A stretch of 64,000 nt of DNA from Xylocopa sonorina (taxonomy: Eukaryota > Arthropoda > Insecta > Hymenoptera > Apidae): positions 4,030,001 to 4,094,000 of the forward strand of contig NW_027490091.1 in NCBI RefSeq assembly GCF_050948175.1, in the 5' to 3' direction. Shown one piece after another: positions 14,400 through 27,688 of this stretch. Below the pieces are notes generated by a model that was not told the DNA's origin, did not search any database, and worked only from the letters and a program-made list of their open reading frames with translations. Position numbers and translations under genes: made by a program. Positions within the stretch are counted from its first letter, which is position 1; each line of letters opens with the position of its first letter.

Positions 14400-17300
14400 T
14401 TCCATGCTAGGAAATAGCGTTTGCAGATATCTACGTATCGTAGCAGTAGAGTTCCAATGCGTCTTAAATCGCGATATCGCATCTGATTTCTATGTTTCGT
14501 TATAAGATATAATTTTCACTGTGAAGTGTCAGTTATACCTCGTATTCACTTCAAATGAATGAAAATGCGACACTTCCTTCCTAGGAAATAGCGTTTGCAG
14601 ATGTCTGCGTATCGAGGCAATAGATTTCTAATGCTCCTTAAAACCCGATATCGCATCTCATTGCTAAGATTCATGATAAGATATAATATTCATTGCGAAG
14701 GGTCACTTATACCTCGTATTCACTTCAAATGAATGAAAATGCGACACTTCCTTGCTAGGAAATAGCGATTGCAGATATTTACGTATCGAAGCAATAGTTT
14801 TCTAATGATTCTTAAATCGTCATATCGCATCACATTTCTATGTTATATGATAAGATATAATATTCATTGCGAAGTGTCATGTGTACCTCGTATTCACTTC
14901 AAAAGAATGTAAATGCGACACATCCTTGCCAGGAAGTAGCGTTTGCAGATGTCTACGTATCGAACCAATAGATTTCTAATCCTTCTTAAATCGCCATATC
15001 GCATCTCATTTCTATGTTTCATTGTAAGATATAATATTTATTGTGCAGTGTTATGAATACCTCGCATACACTTCAAATAAATGTGAATGCGACAGTTCCT
15101 TGCTAGGAAATTATGTTTGCAGATATCTACGTATCGAACCAATAGATTTCTAATGCTTCTTAAATCGCCATATCGCATCTCATTTCTGTGCTTTATGATA
15201 AGATATAATATTCATTGTGCTGTGTTATGCATACGTCGCATACACTTAAAATGAATGTAAATGCGACACTTCCTTGCTATGAAATAGCGTTTGAAGATGT
15301 CTACGTATCGAAGCAATAGAGTTCTAATGCTTCTTAAATCGCCATATTGCATCTCATTCCTATGTTTCGTGATAAGATGTAATATTCATTGTGGAGTGTT
15401 ATGTATACCTCGTATTCACTTCAAAAGAATGTAAATGCGACAGTTCCTTGCTAGCAAATGGTGTTTGCAGATATCTACGTATCGAAGGAATAGAGTTCTA
15501 AAGCTTCATAAATCGCGATATCGCATCTCATTTCTATGTTTCATGGTGAGATATAATATTCATTGTGCAGTGTTATGAATACCTCTTGTTCAATTCAAAA
15601 GAATGTAAATGCGACACTTCCTTGCTAGGAAATAGCGATTGCAGATATCTACGTATCGAAGCAATAGTTTTCTAGTGCTTCTTAAATCGTCATATCGCAT
15701 CACATTTCTATGTTTCATGATAAGATATAGTGTACATTGCGAGTTGTCATGTGTACCTCGTATTCCGTTCAAAAGAATGTAAATGCGACACTTCCTTGCT
15801 AGGAAGTATCGTTTGCAGATGTCTACGTATCGAAGCAATAGGGTTCTAATACATCTTAAATCGTCATATCGCATACCACTTCTATGTTAAATGATAGGAT
15901 ATAATATTCATTGCGAAGTGTCATGTGTACCTCATATTCACTTCATAAGAATGTAAATGCGACACTTCCTTGCTAGGAAGTAGCGTTTGCAGATGTCTAC
16001 GTATCGAACCATTAGATTTCTAATGCTTCTTAAATCGCCATATCGCATCTCATTTCTATGTTTCATGATAAGATATAATATTCATTGTGCAGTGTTATGT
16101 ATACCTCGCATACACTTTAAATGAATGTGAATGCGACAGTTCCTTGCTGGGAAATAGTGTTTGCAGATGTCTACGTATCGAAGCAATAGACACATAATGC
16201 TACATAAATCGCCATATCGCATCTCATTTCTATGTTCCTAGATAAGATATAATATTCATTGCGAAGTGTCACGTATACCCCGTATTCCTTTCAGAAGAAT
16301 GTAAATGCGACACTTCCTTGCTAGGAAGTAGCGCTTGTAGGTGTCTACGTATCGTAGCTATAGTTTTCTAATGCTTCTTAAATCGTCATATCGCATCACA
16401 TTTCTATGTTTCATGATCAGATATAATATTCATTGCGAAGTGTTATATTTACCTCGTTTTCACTTCAAAGGAATGTAAACGCGACACTTCCTTGCTTGGA
16501 AATAGCGTTTGCGGATGTCTACGTATCGAAGCAATAGACATCTAATGCATCATAAATCGCCATATCGCATAACATTTCTATGCTTCATGATCAGATATAA
16601 TATTCATTGCGAAGTGTTATGTATACCTCGTATTCACTTCAAGTGAATGTGAATGCGACTGTTCCTTGCTAGGAAATTGTGTTTCCAGATATCTACGTAT
16701 CGAAACAATAGATTTCTAATGCTTCTAAAATCGCCATATCGCATCCCATTTCTATGTTTTATGATAAGATATAATATTCATTGTGCAGTGTTATGTATAC
16801 CTCGCATACACTTAAAATGAATGTAAATGCGACACTTCCTTGCAACGAAATAGCGTTTGCAGATTTCTACGTATCGAAGCAATAGTTTTCTAATGCTTCT
16901 TAGATCGTCATATCGCATTTCATTTCTATGTTTCATGATAGGACATAAAATTCATTGCGAAGTGTCATGTATACCTCGTATTCCTTTCAAAAGAATGTAA
17001 ATGCGACACTTCCTAGCTAGGAAATAGCGTTGGCAGATGTCTACGTATCGAAGCAATAGAGTTCTAATGCTTCTCAAAAAGCGATATCGCATCTCATTCC
17101 TATGTTTCATGACAAGATATAATATTCAGTGTGCAGTGTTATGTACTCCTCGTATTCACTTCAAAAGAAAGTAAATGCGACAATACCTTGCTAGGAAATA
17201 ACGTTTGCAGATGTCTCCGTATCGAAGAAATGGAGTTCTAATGCTTCTTAAATCGCGATATCGCATCTCATTCCTATGTTTCGTGATATGATATAATATT

Positions 17301-19618
17301 GATTGTGCAGTGTTATGTATACCTCGTATTCACTTGAAAAGAATGTAAATGCGATACTTCCTTGCTAGGAATTGGCGTTTGCAGATGTCTACGTATCGAA
17401 GCAATAGAGTTCTAATGCTTCTTAAATCGTCATACCGCATCTCATATCTACGTTTCATGACAAGATATAATATTCATTGCGAAGTGTCATGTATACCTCG
17501 TATTCCTTACAAAAGAATGTAAATGCGACACTTCCTTGCTAGGAAGTAGCGTTTGCAGATGTCTACGTATCGAGGCAATGGTGTTCTAATGCTTCTTAAA
17601 TCGCGATATCGCATCCCATTTCTATGTTTCATGATAAGATATAATATTCAATGTGCAGTGTTATGTACTCCTCGTATTCACTTCAAAAGAAAGTAAATGC
17701 GACAATACCTTGCTAGGAAATAGCGTTTGCAGATGTCTACGTACCGAAACAATAGAGTTCTAATGCTTCTTAAATCGTCATATCGCATTTCATTTCTATG
17801 TTTCATGATAGGACATAATATTCATTGCGAAGTGTAATGTATACCTCGTATTCCTTTCAAAAGAATGTAAATGCGACACTTCCTTTCTAGGAAGTAGCGT
17901 TTGCAGATGTCTACGTATCGAAGCAGTAGAGTTCTAATGCTTCATAAATCGTCATATCGCATCTCATATCTACGTTTCATGATAAGATATAATATTCATT
18001 GCGAAGTGTCATGTATACCTCGCATACACTTCAGATGAATGTAAATGCGACACTTCCTTGCTAGGAAATAGCGTTTGCAGATGTCTACGTATCGAAGCAA
18101 TAGTGTTCTAATGCTTCTTAAATCGTCATATCGCATCTCATTTCTATGTTTCATGATAGGATATAATATTCATTGCGAAGTGTCATGTATACCTCGTATT
18201 CCCTTCAGAGGAATGTAAATGCGACACTTCCTTGCTAGGAACTAGCGTTGGCAGATGTCTACGTATCGAAGCAATAGAGTTCTAATCCTTCTCAAAAAGC
18301 GATATCGCATCTCATTCCTATGTTTCATGATAAAATATAATATTCAATGTGCAGTGTTATGCACTCCTCGTATTCACTTCAAAAGAAAGTAAATGCGACA
18401 ATACCTTGCTAGGAAATAGCGTTTGCAGATGTCTCCGTAACGAAGAAATAGTGTTCTGATACTTCTTAAATCGCGATATCGCATCTCATTTCTATGTTTC
18501 GTGATATGATATAATATTCATTGCGAAGTGTCATGTATACCTTGTATTCCTTTCAAAAGAATGTAAATGCGACACTTCCTTGCTAGGAAGTAGCGTTTGC
18601 AGATGTCTACGTATCGAAGCAATAGAGTTCTAATGCTTCTTAAATCGCCATATTACATCACATTTCTATGTTTCATGATAAGATATAAGATTCATTGTGG
18701 AGTGTCATGTGTACCTCGCATACACTTCAAATGAATGTAAATGCGACAATTCCTTGCTAGGAAGTAGCATTGGCAGATGTCTACGTATCGGAGCAATAGA
18801 CATCTAATGCTTCATAAATCGCCATATCGCATCTCATTTCTATGTTTCCTGATAAGATATAATATTCATTGCGAAGTGTTATGTATACCTCGTACTCACT
18901 TCAAAAGAATGTAAATGCGACACTTCCTTGCTAGGAAGTAGCGTTGGCAGATGTCTACATATAGAAGCAATAGAGTTCTAGTCCTTCTCAAAAAGCGATA
19001 TCGCATCTCACTCCTATGTTTCATGATAAGATATAATATTCATTGTGCAGTGTTACGAATACTTCGTATTCATTTCAAAAGAATGTAAATGCGACACTTC
19101 CTTGCTAGGCAATAGCGTTTGCAGATGTCTACGTATCGAAACAATAGAGTTTTAATGCTTCTTAAATCGTCATATCGCATATTATATCAACGTTGCCTGA
19201 TAAGATATAATATTCATTGCGAAGTGTCATGTATACCTCGTATTCCTTTCAAAAGAATGTAAATGCGACACTTCCTTGCTAGGAAGTAGTTTTGCAGATA
19301 TCTACGTATCGAAGCAATAGTGTTCATATGCTTCTTAAATCGTGATACCGCATCCCATTTCTATGTTTCATGATAAGATATAATATTCAATGTGCAGTGT
19401 TATGTACTCCTCGTATTCACTTCAAAAGAAAGTAAATGCGACAATACCTTGCTAGGAAATAGCGTTTGCAGATGTCTACGTATGGAAGCAATAGAGTTCT
19501 AATGCTTCTTAAATCGTCATATCGCATCTCATATCAACGTTTCCTGATAAGATATAATATTCATTTCGAAGTGTCATGTATACCTCGTATTCCTTTCAAA
19601 AGAATGTGAATGTGACAG
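14400..19618 (+). repeat. Long higher-order repeat, copy 3 (30 monomers)
   Basis: Third copy. It is 174 bp shorter than copy 1: the start-to-marker distance is 5112 against 5286. The lost monomer corresponds to the copy 1 unit around 8950-9130, because near 17995 the sequence passes directly to the CTCGCATACACTTCAGATG unit. It retains the ten-monomer segment that copy 2 lacks. After about 19618 ordinary divergent monomers resume. Confidence 0.92.
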
Positions 19619-22600
19619 TACCATGCTAGGAAATAGTGTTTGCAGATATCTACGTATCGAAGCAATAGAGTTCCAAAGCTTCTTAATTCGCGATATCGCA
19701 TCTCATTTTTATGTTTCATGATAAGATATAATATTCATTGTGCAGTGTTACGAATATTTCGTATTCACTTCAAAAGAATGAAAATGCGACACTTCCTTGC
19801 TAGGCAATAGCGTTTGCAGATGTCTACGTATCGAAACAATAGTTTTCTAATGCTTCTTAAGTCGTCATATCGCATCTCATATCTACGTTTCATGACAAGA
19901 TATAATATTCACTGCGAAGTGTCATGTATACCTCGTATTCCTTTCAAAAGAATGTAAATGCGACACTTCCTTGCTAGGAAATAACGTTTGCAGATGTCTA
20001 CGTATCGAAGAAATAGACATCTAATATTTCATAAATCGCCAAATCGCACCTCATTTCTATGTTTCATGATAAGATATAATATTCATTGTGCAGTATACCT
20101 CGTGTTCACATCAAAAGAATGTAATTGCGACACTTCCTTGCTAGGAAATAGAGATTGCAGATGTCTAAGTATCGAAGCAACAGAGTGCTAATGCTTCTTT
20201 AAACGGGATATCGCATCTCATTTCATTGTTTCACGATATGATATAATATTAATTGCGAAGTGTCGTGAATACCTCGTATTCACTTCAAAAGAATGTAAAT
20301 GCGACACTTCCTTGCTAGGAAATAGGGTTTTCAGATGTCTACGCGTCGTAACAATAGAGTTCTAATGCTTCTTAAAACATGATATCGCATCTCATTTCTA
20401 TGTTCCATTATAAGATATAATATTAATTGCGAAATGTAATGAATACCTTGTATTCTCTTCAGAAGAATGTAAATGCGACATTTCTTTGCTGGTAATAGCG
20501 TTTGCAGCAGTCTACGTATCGAAGCAATAGAGTTCTCATGCTTCTTAAAACGAGATACCGTATCTCATTCCTATGTTTCATGATAAGATATAATAGTCAT
20601 TGCGAAGTGTTATGTATACCTCGCATACACTTCAAATGAATGTAAATGAGACACTTCCTTGCTTGGAAATAGCGTTTGCAGATGTCTACGTATCGAAGCA
20701 ACTGTTTTCTAATGCTCCTCAAATCGTCATATCGCATCTCATTTCTATGTTTCAGATAAGATATAATATTCATTGTGCAGTGTTATGTATATCTCGTCTA
20801 TACTTCAAATGGATGTAAATGCGGCCCTTCCTTGCTAGGAAATAGAGTTTGCAGATGTCTACGTATCGAAGCAATGGTGTTCTAATGCTTCTTAAATCGT
20901 CATTTCGCATCCCATTTCTACGTTTCCTGATAAGATATAATATTCATTGCGAAGTGCCATGTTTACCTCGTATTCCTTTCAAAAGAATGTAAACGCGACA
21001 CTTCCTTGCTAGGCAATAGCATTTGCAGATGTCTACGTATCGAACCAATAGATTTCTAGTGCTTCTTAAATCGCCATATCGCATCTCATTTCTATGTTTC
21101 ATATCAAGATATAATATTCATTGTGCAGTGTTATGAATATCTCGTCTATACTTCAAAAGGATGTAAATGCGACTCTCCCTTGCTAGGAAATAGCGTTTGC
21201 AGACGTCTACGTATCGTGGCATTAGAGTTCTACGGCTTCTCAATACGCGATACCGATACTCATTACTATGTTTCATGATAATGTATAATATTCATTGTGG
21301 AGTGTTATGTATACCTCGTATTCACTTCAAAAGAATGTAAATGCGACACTTCCTTGCTTGGAAAAAGCGTTTGCAGATGTCTACGTATTGAAGCAATAGG
21401 GATCTAGTGGTTCTTAAATCGCCATATCGCTTCTCATTTCTATGTTTCATGATAAGATATAATATTCATTGTGCAGTGTTATGAATACCTCGTATTCACT
21501 TCAAATGAATGTAAATGCGACACTTCCTTGCTAGGAAATAGCTGGTCCAGATGTCGATGTATCGAAACAATAGAGTTCTAATGCTTCTTAGAGCGCGATA
21601 ACGCATCTCATATCTGCGTTCCTTGATAAGATATAATATTCATTGCGAAGTGTCATGTATACCTCGTATTCCTTTCAAAAGAACGTAAGTTCGACACTTC
21701 CTTGCTAGGAAGTAGCGTTTGCAGATGTCTACGTATCGAAGCAATAGATTTCTAATGCTTCTTAAGGCGCGATATCGCATCTCCTTTCTATGTTTCATGA
21801 TAAGATACAATATTCAATGTGGAGTGTTATGTTTTTCTCGTCTACGCTTCAAATGAATGTAAATCCGACACATCCTTGCTAGGAAATAGCGTTTGCAGAT
21901 GTCCACGCATCGAAGCAATAGATTTCGAATGCTTCTTAAATCACGATATCGCATCTCATTTCTATGTTTCATGATAAAATATAATATTGATTGCGAAGTG
22001 TTACGTATTCCTCGTCAACACTTCAAAAGAATGTAAATGCGACACTTCCTTGCTAGGAAATAGCTGGTCCAGATGTAGACGTATCGAAACAATAGTGTTC
22101 TAATGCTTCATAAAATGAGATATACCGCATCTCATTTATATGTTTCATGATAAGGTATAAGTTTCATTGTGATGTGTTATGTATTTGTCGTCTACACATC
22201 AAAGGAATGTAAATGCAACACATCCTTGCTAGAAAATAGCGTTTCCAGATGTCTAAGTATCGTAGCAATAGGGATCTATTGCATCTTAAATCGCGATGTC
22301 GCATCTCATTTCTATGTTTCGCGATAAGATATAATGTTCATTGCGAAATGTTATGTATACCTCGCATACACTTCAAATGAATGTAAATGCGACACTTCCT
22401 TGCTAGGAAATAGCGATTGCAGATGTCTACGTATCGAAGCAATAGAATTCTAATGCTTCTTAAAACGCGATATCGCATCTCACTTCTATGTTTCATTATA
22501 AGATATAATATTCATTGCGAACTGTCATGTATAGCTCGCAAACACTTCAAATGAATATAAAGGCGTCACTTCCTTGCTAGGAAATAGCGTTTGCAGATGT

Positions 22601-24446
22601 CTACGAATCGAAGCAATAGAGTTGTAATGCTTCTTAAATCGTCATATCGCATCTCATATCTACGTTTCGTGATAAGATATAATATTCATTGCGAAGTGTC
22701 ATGTATACCTCGTATTCTTTTCAAAAGAATGTAAATGTGACACTTCCGTGCTAGGAAGTAACGTTTGCAGATGTCTACGTATCGAAGCAATAGGGTTCCA
22801 ATGCTTCTTAAATCGCCATATTGCATCTCATTTCTATGTTTCATGATAAGATATATTATTCATTGCGAAGTGTCATGTATACCTCGTATTCCTTTCAAAA
22901 GAATGTAAATGCGACACTTCCTTGCTAGGAAGTAGCGTTTGCAGATGTCTACGTATCGAAGCAATAGAGTTCTAATGCTTCTTAAACCGCCATATTACAT
23001 CTCATTTCTATGTTTCATGATAAGATATAATATTCATTGCGAAGTGCCATGTATACCTCGCATACACTTCAATTGAATGTATATGCGACACTTCCTTCCT
23101 AGGAAATAGCGCTTCCAGATGTCTACGTATCGAAGCAGTAGACATCTAATGCTTCATAAATCGCCATATCGCATCTCATCTCTATGTATCATGATAAGAT
23201 ATAATATTCATTGTGAAGTGTCATGTATACCTCGTATTCCTTCCAAAAGAATGTAAATGCGACACTTCCTTCCTGGGAAGTACCGTTTGCAGATGTCTAC
23301 TTATCGAAGCAATAGGGTTCTGATGCTTCTTAAATCGCCATGTTGCATCTCCTTTCTATGTTTCATGATAAGATATAATATTCAATGTGCAGTGTTATGT
23401 ATACCTCGTATTCACTTCAAAATAATGTAAATGCGACACTTCCTTGTTAGGAAATTGCGTTTGTAGATGTCTACGTATCGAAGCAATAGAATCCTAATGC
23501 TTCTTAAATCGCCATATTGCATCTCATTTCTATGTTTCATGATAAGATATATTATTCATTGCGAAGTGTCATGTATACCTCGTATTCCTTTCAAAAGAAT
23601 GTAAACGCGACACTTTCTTGCCAGGAAATAGCGTTTGCTGATGTCTACGTATCGTAGCATTAGTGCTCTAATGCTTCTCAAAACGCGACAACGTTTCTCA
23701 TTTCTATGTTTCATGATAGTATATAATATTCATTGCGTAATGTCATGTACACCTCGCATACACTTCAAATGAATGTAAATGCGAGACTTCCTTGCTAGGA
23801 AATAGCGTTTGGAGATGTCTACGTATCGAAGCAATAGAATTCTAATGCTTCATAAAGCGCCATATAGAATTTCATTTCTATGTTTCACGATAAGATGTAA
23901 TATTCATTGCGAAGTGTCATGTATACCAAGTATTCCTTTCAAAAGAATGTAAATGCGACACTTCCTTGCTATGAAATATCGTTTGCAGATGTCTACGTAT
24001 CAAAGCAATAGAATTCTAGTGCTTCATAAAGCGCCATATCGCATCTCATCCCTATGTTTCGTGATAAGATATAACATTCATTGCGAAGTGTCATGTATAC
24101 CTCGTATTCCGTTCAGAAGAATGTAAGTGCGACTATTCCTTGCTAGGAAATAGCGTTTGCAGATGCCTACGTATCGTAGCAGTAGAGTTCTAATGCTTCT
24201 TAAAACGCGATATCGCATCCCTTTTCTATGTTTCATGATGAGATACAGTATTCACTGCGAAGTGTCATGTACACCTCGTATTCACTTCAAAAGAATGTAA
24301 ATGTGACACTTCCATGTTAGGAAATAGCGTTTGCAGATGTCTCCGCATCAAGGCAATAGGGTTCTAATGCTTCTTAAAACATGATATCGAATCGCAATTC
24401 TATGCTTCATGATAAGATATAATATTCATTTCGAAGTGTTATGTAT

Positions 24447-26030
24447 ACCTTGTCTACACTTCAAATGAATTTAATGCCACACTCCCGTCATTGGAATTGC
24501 GTTTCCATATGACTACGTATCGAAGCAATAAAGTTCCAATTCCTCTTTAAACGCGATGTCGCATTTCAGTCCTATGTTTCATGGTATTACATGAAATTCA
24601 TTGCGAAGTGTTATGTATACCTTGTCTACACTTCAAAATAATTAATTGCCTCTCTTCATTGCTAGGAAATAGCGTTTCCAAATGTCTACGTATCACATCT
24701 GAGTTCTATGTTTCACGATAAGACATATTATTCATCGCGAAATATTATATATACCACGTCTACACTTCAAAAGACTGTAAATGCCACACTTCCTTGCTAG
24801 GGAATGCGTTTCCAGATGTCTACGTATCGAAGAAATAGAGTTCTAATGCTTCTTAAAACGCGATATCGCATCTCATTTCTATATTTCGTGAATTGATACA
24901 ATATACATAGCGAAGTGTTATGCATTCCTCGTCTACATATCAAATGAATGTAAATGCCACTCTTCCTTGCTAGGAAATAGCGTTTCCAGATGTGTACGTA
25001 TCGAAGCAATAGAATTCTAATGCTTCATAAAACGCGATATTGCATCTCATTTCTATGCTTTATGATATGTTAAATAATCATTGCGATGTGTAATGTATAC
25101 CACGTCTACTCTTCAAAAGAATGTAAATGCCTCACATCCTTGCTAGGAAATGCGTTTCCAGATGTCTGCTTATCGAAGCAATAGAGGTCTAATGCTTCTT
25201 AAAACGGGATATCGCATCTCATTTTTATGTTTCATGATATGAAATAATATTCATTGCGAAGTGTTATGGATACCTCGCCTACACTTCAAAAGAATATAAA
25301 TGCCACACCTCCTTGCTAGGAAATGCGTTTTCAGATGTCCACGTATCGAAGCAATAGCGGTCTAATGCTTCTTAAAACGGGATAACGCATCTCATTTCTA
25401 TGTTTCATGATAAGATATAATAGTCATTGCTAAGTGTTTTGTGTACTACGTCTACACTTCAAAGGAACGTAAATGCCAATCGTCCTTGCTAGGAAATAGC
25501 GTTTCCAGATGTCTACGTATCGAAGCAGTATAGTTCTAATGCTTCTTAAGACGTGATATCGCATTTCATTTCTATGTTTCATGATAAGATATAGTATTCT
25601 TTGCGAAGTGTTATGTATACGTGGTCTACACCTCAAAAGAACATAAATTCCACACTTTCTTGCTAGGAAATGCTATTCCAGATGTCTACTTATCGAAGCA
25701 ATGACTTCTAATGCTTCTTATAACGCGATATCGCATATCATTTCTATGTTTTATGATATTATATAATATTCATTGCGAAGTGTTATGTATACCTCGACTA
25801 CACTTCAGAAGAATGTAAATACCACACTTCCTTGCTAGGAAATTGCGTTTCTAGATGTATACACATCGTAGCAATAGGTTTCTAACTCTTTATTAGACGC
25901 GATGTCGGATGTCAGTTCTAAGTCACATGATAAGATGTAATTTCAATGCAACGCGTTATTTATATCTCCTCTACACTTCAAATGAATGTAAATGCATCAC
26001 TTCCTTGCTACGGAATATCGTTTCTATATC
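24447..26030 (+). repeat. Divergent edge monomers of the left arm
   Basis: From about 24.45 kb the monomers drift from the consensus. They carry CGTCTACACTTCAAA instead of CGTATTCACTTCAAA and TAAATGCCACACTTCC instead of TAAATGCGACACTTCC. Several read GGAAATGCGTTTCC, losing TAG and making an almost perfect inverted repeat. Spacing becomes irregular and one unit near 24690 lacks much of its length. The last recognisable satellite sequence is TTCCTTGCTACGGAATATCG near 26002-26021. This decay towards unique DNA is typical of an array border, where homogenisation is weak. Confidence 0.88.
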
Positions 26031-26094
26031 TGAAGGTTTAGAAGCAGTCCCATTTCTTGTGTCGCATATTGTATATTGTATCTTATATCGTGAA

Positions 26095-26345
26095 GCGAGT
26101 TATGATACCCGGTAATTCGCGGCGTGTTGCGTAGTTTCCCGTAGCCCTTGTTAGTTAAACCCACGTCGAGACCACAAATAAACATGCCGTCACTTCAGTA
26201 TCTCGCGACCTGAGTGTGTGTACTTAGCTAGGCGTAGTCGGGAGGAGGAGCATTTCGAAATTTCAAGGGTTGTTCCGCCCCAGGGTTCCCGGGGTCGTGT
26301 AGTCTATCCCTTTGCTACTTTCTGAGCAGCTGGCGCCCAAGAAAA
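26095..26345 (+). mobile_element. LTR-like repeat A with primer-binding-site-like end
   Basis: Diverged direct repeat of 28800-29045. Shared blocks in order are ATTCGCGGCGTGT, the CTTCAGTATC/GTTCAGTATC - CGCGACC block, ATTTCGAAATTTC, a C/G-rich hairpin (CCCAGGGTTCCCGGGG here), GCTACTTTCTGAGCAGC and finally TGGCGCCCAA at 26331-26340. AATAAA near 26177 could be a polyadenylation signal. TGGCGCC directly after an LTR-like segment is the way several tRNA-primed retroelement binding sites begin, so the 3' part of a 5' LTR plus primer-binding site is the best reading. No gag or pol frame follows. Superfamily is not determined. Confidence 0.5.
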
Positions 26346-27500
26346 GTTGTACGTGAGCGGATACCTTGGAACGATAGATCGCTTTAGATTAAAGTACGTT
26401 TACACTTTAAAGCATTTAGATAATTAACCCCTTCGAGCTTCCCTGACTTACTATATATAGGTTTCCGTCACAACTAATAGGAACCATCACTTTATATAGA
26501 TATATAGAACACACATAGTTTTAAACGTAGAACTGAGAATTTTAGAACTTACTTTGAAAGTTAGTAGTGAGGAATTCCATCGGATTTCATAGAAATTCAG
26601 AACTTACTTGCTATGAAACATAGGCAGATAAGGGCTATCGCGTTGCTTAGAACTTTAGAACTTGCTTACTTTAACAAAGATTTCTATTGGCTTCGTCCGT
26701 TCTTTTAGAAGAGTTTTTGATAAACCACATACTTTTCACGCTTCTGATATCTTCGAAAGTTAGCGAGATGTAATCGTTTAAGTTCTAAAATGATTACTTA
26801 GTGTGGATTATTAGTTAGTAACTCGCTCATAAACGAGTCTGCATAGGATTTAATCCATAAGTTTTTAAGCCTGGAATTTATGCAGTTATTTGCTATTCAC
26901 TTATTGCTCAAACGACAAAGATTCTGACCATTTCAAAATGGTTGACTTTCATCAATTTTCTTAAAAATTGAAATACTGCCCAACTGCTTGCATTAGAGAC
27001 TGTAATTAAAGCTTTCAAAACATTTTACCTCTTATAGATGAATTCTGGAATTGAAATTGAATGTTTGACTTTTCTAACTCCTGTTTAGACATCTTTCTAT
27101 TGGAATGTTCAAGTATTTTTCATATTCGTAATTATTAAAAATGTTTTACTTGATTCTTTAATTTAATATTTTGAATTTTCTGAGAAATATTTTTTATCGT
27201 AATGAACTATATAATTGCAATTATAATTCTTTATGAAATAATAATAACAGAAAGGTATGTATCCATTCTTGTAGTTTTGTAAAGAGTATTTAATCTTCAT
27301 ATCTAAAATGAAACATTGAGATCTGTTTACAATCTAATGGAATTGAATTACCTTTTGATTCAAATTCACAATGATAATCTTCCATAGTTCAACAATTTTG
27401 TGAGCTGTCCTCAGGAATCCGCAGCTCAGTACTTATAAAATGAACGACACAAAGAACAGCCTAACCAAACGTATTCGAACCGATTTTTCAATACTAATCT
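26346..27500. other. AT-rich single-copy stretch, no gene seen
   Basis: About 1.15 kb of AT-rich DNA without satellite homology, long open frames or tandem repeats. A TATATATAG run near 26453 is base composition rather than a supported promoter. The stretch lies between LTR-like repeat A and the candidate first exon of the decayed gene. It could be gene upstream sequence or degraded retroelement interior; nothing decides between these. Confidence 0.5.
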
Positions 27501-27504
27501 TATC

Positions 27505-27572
27505 ATGTTTAACTTATGCTGCAAACTATTGAAATGCCCTTCGAAAAGTGTTTATTCACAGTGAAGTAAACG
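27505..27572 (+). other. Candidate degenerate first exon
   Basis: An ATG at 27505 opens a frame reading MFNLCCKLLKCPSKSVYSQ, then a stop. In the neighbouring frame the end reads FIHSEVN directly before a consensus donor (GTAAGT at 27573). Cysteine pairs followed by an F-x-x-S segment is roughly what the N-terminus of an RNF212-type RING would give (CNxCF then FLTSCGH) after one frameshift and several substitutions. This is suggestive only: the zinc ligands are not preserved and the frames do not join. Confidence 0.25.
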
Positions 27573-27688
27573 GTAAGTATTACGCCTTCCACCACTGTTT
27601 ACAATACGTATGTTTCAATTACTATCAAAACCGTGAGTATTATCGCCTTTCTTTACTTTTTGTAACCTTCAATGCCTTCATGTTACAG
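27573..27688 (+). other. Putative intron, 116 nt
   Basis: GTAAGT at 27573 pairs with a pyrimidine-rich tract ending TTACAG at 27688. Length and signals fit a short insect intron. Inside it a small imperfect duplication is visible: GGTAAGTATTACGCC near 27572 and CGTGAGTATTATCGCC near 27631. The sequence after the acceptor soon meets stops in the frames tried, so splicing here would not make an intact protein today. Confidence 0.4.

Larger units (their letters stand above)
1..26030 (+). repeat. Left satellite arm, 174-bp tandem monomer (about 150 copies)
   Basis: A 174-bp unit repeats head to tail. The landmark ATGCGACACTTCCTTG begins at 127, 301, 475, 649 and 823, exactly 174 bp apart, and stays in register with few indels to about 24.4 kb. 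Each monomer carries, in order, a TTCC-TTGCTA-GGAA near-palindrome, TACGTA, GCGATATCGC or a variant, a TATAATATT A/T core and GTATAC. Neighbouring monomers differ at scattered sites, so this is an aged array with local homogenised blocks. The length fits nucleosome-sized centromeric satellites. No gene is supported inside it. The family name is unknown to me. Confidence 0.97.

Noticed and set aside
6543..15874. Three 94-codon minus-strand frames (6543, 11936, 15590) with repeated MRYDDLRS / YVDICKRYFLARK segments
   Set aside because: They are the same satellite positions in the three HOR copies. Frame continuity follows from the 174-bp unit, and no start context, promoter or conserved domain supports a gene.
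1..26030. CRISPR-like array
   Set aside because: Repeats are whole 174-bp units with no unique spacers, there are no cas genes, and the intron-bearing island indicates a eukaryote.
26440..26470. TATATATAG as a promoter
   Set aside because: The surroundings are strongly AT-rich and no transcript start or gene follows closely; base composition explains it.
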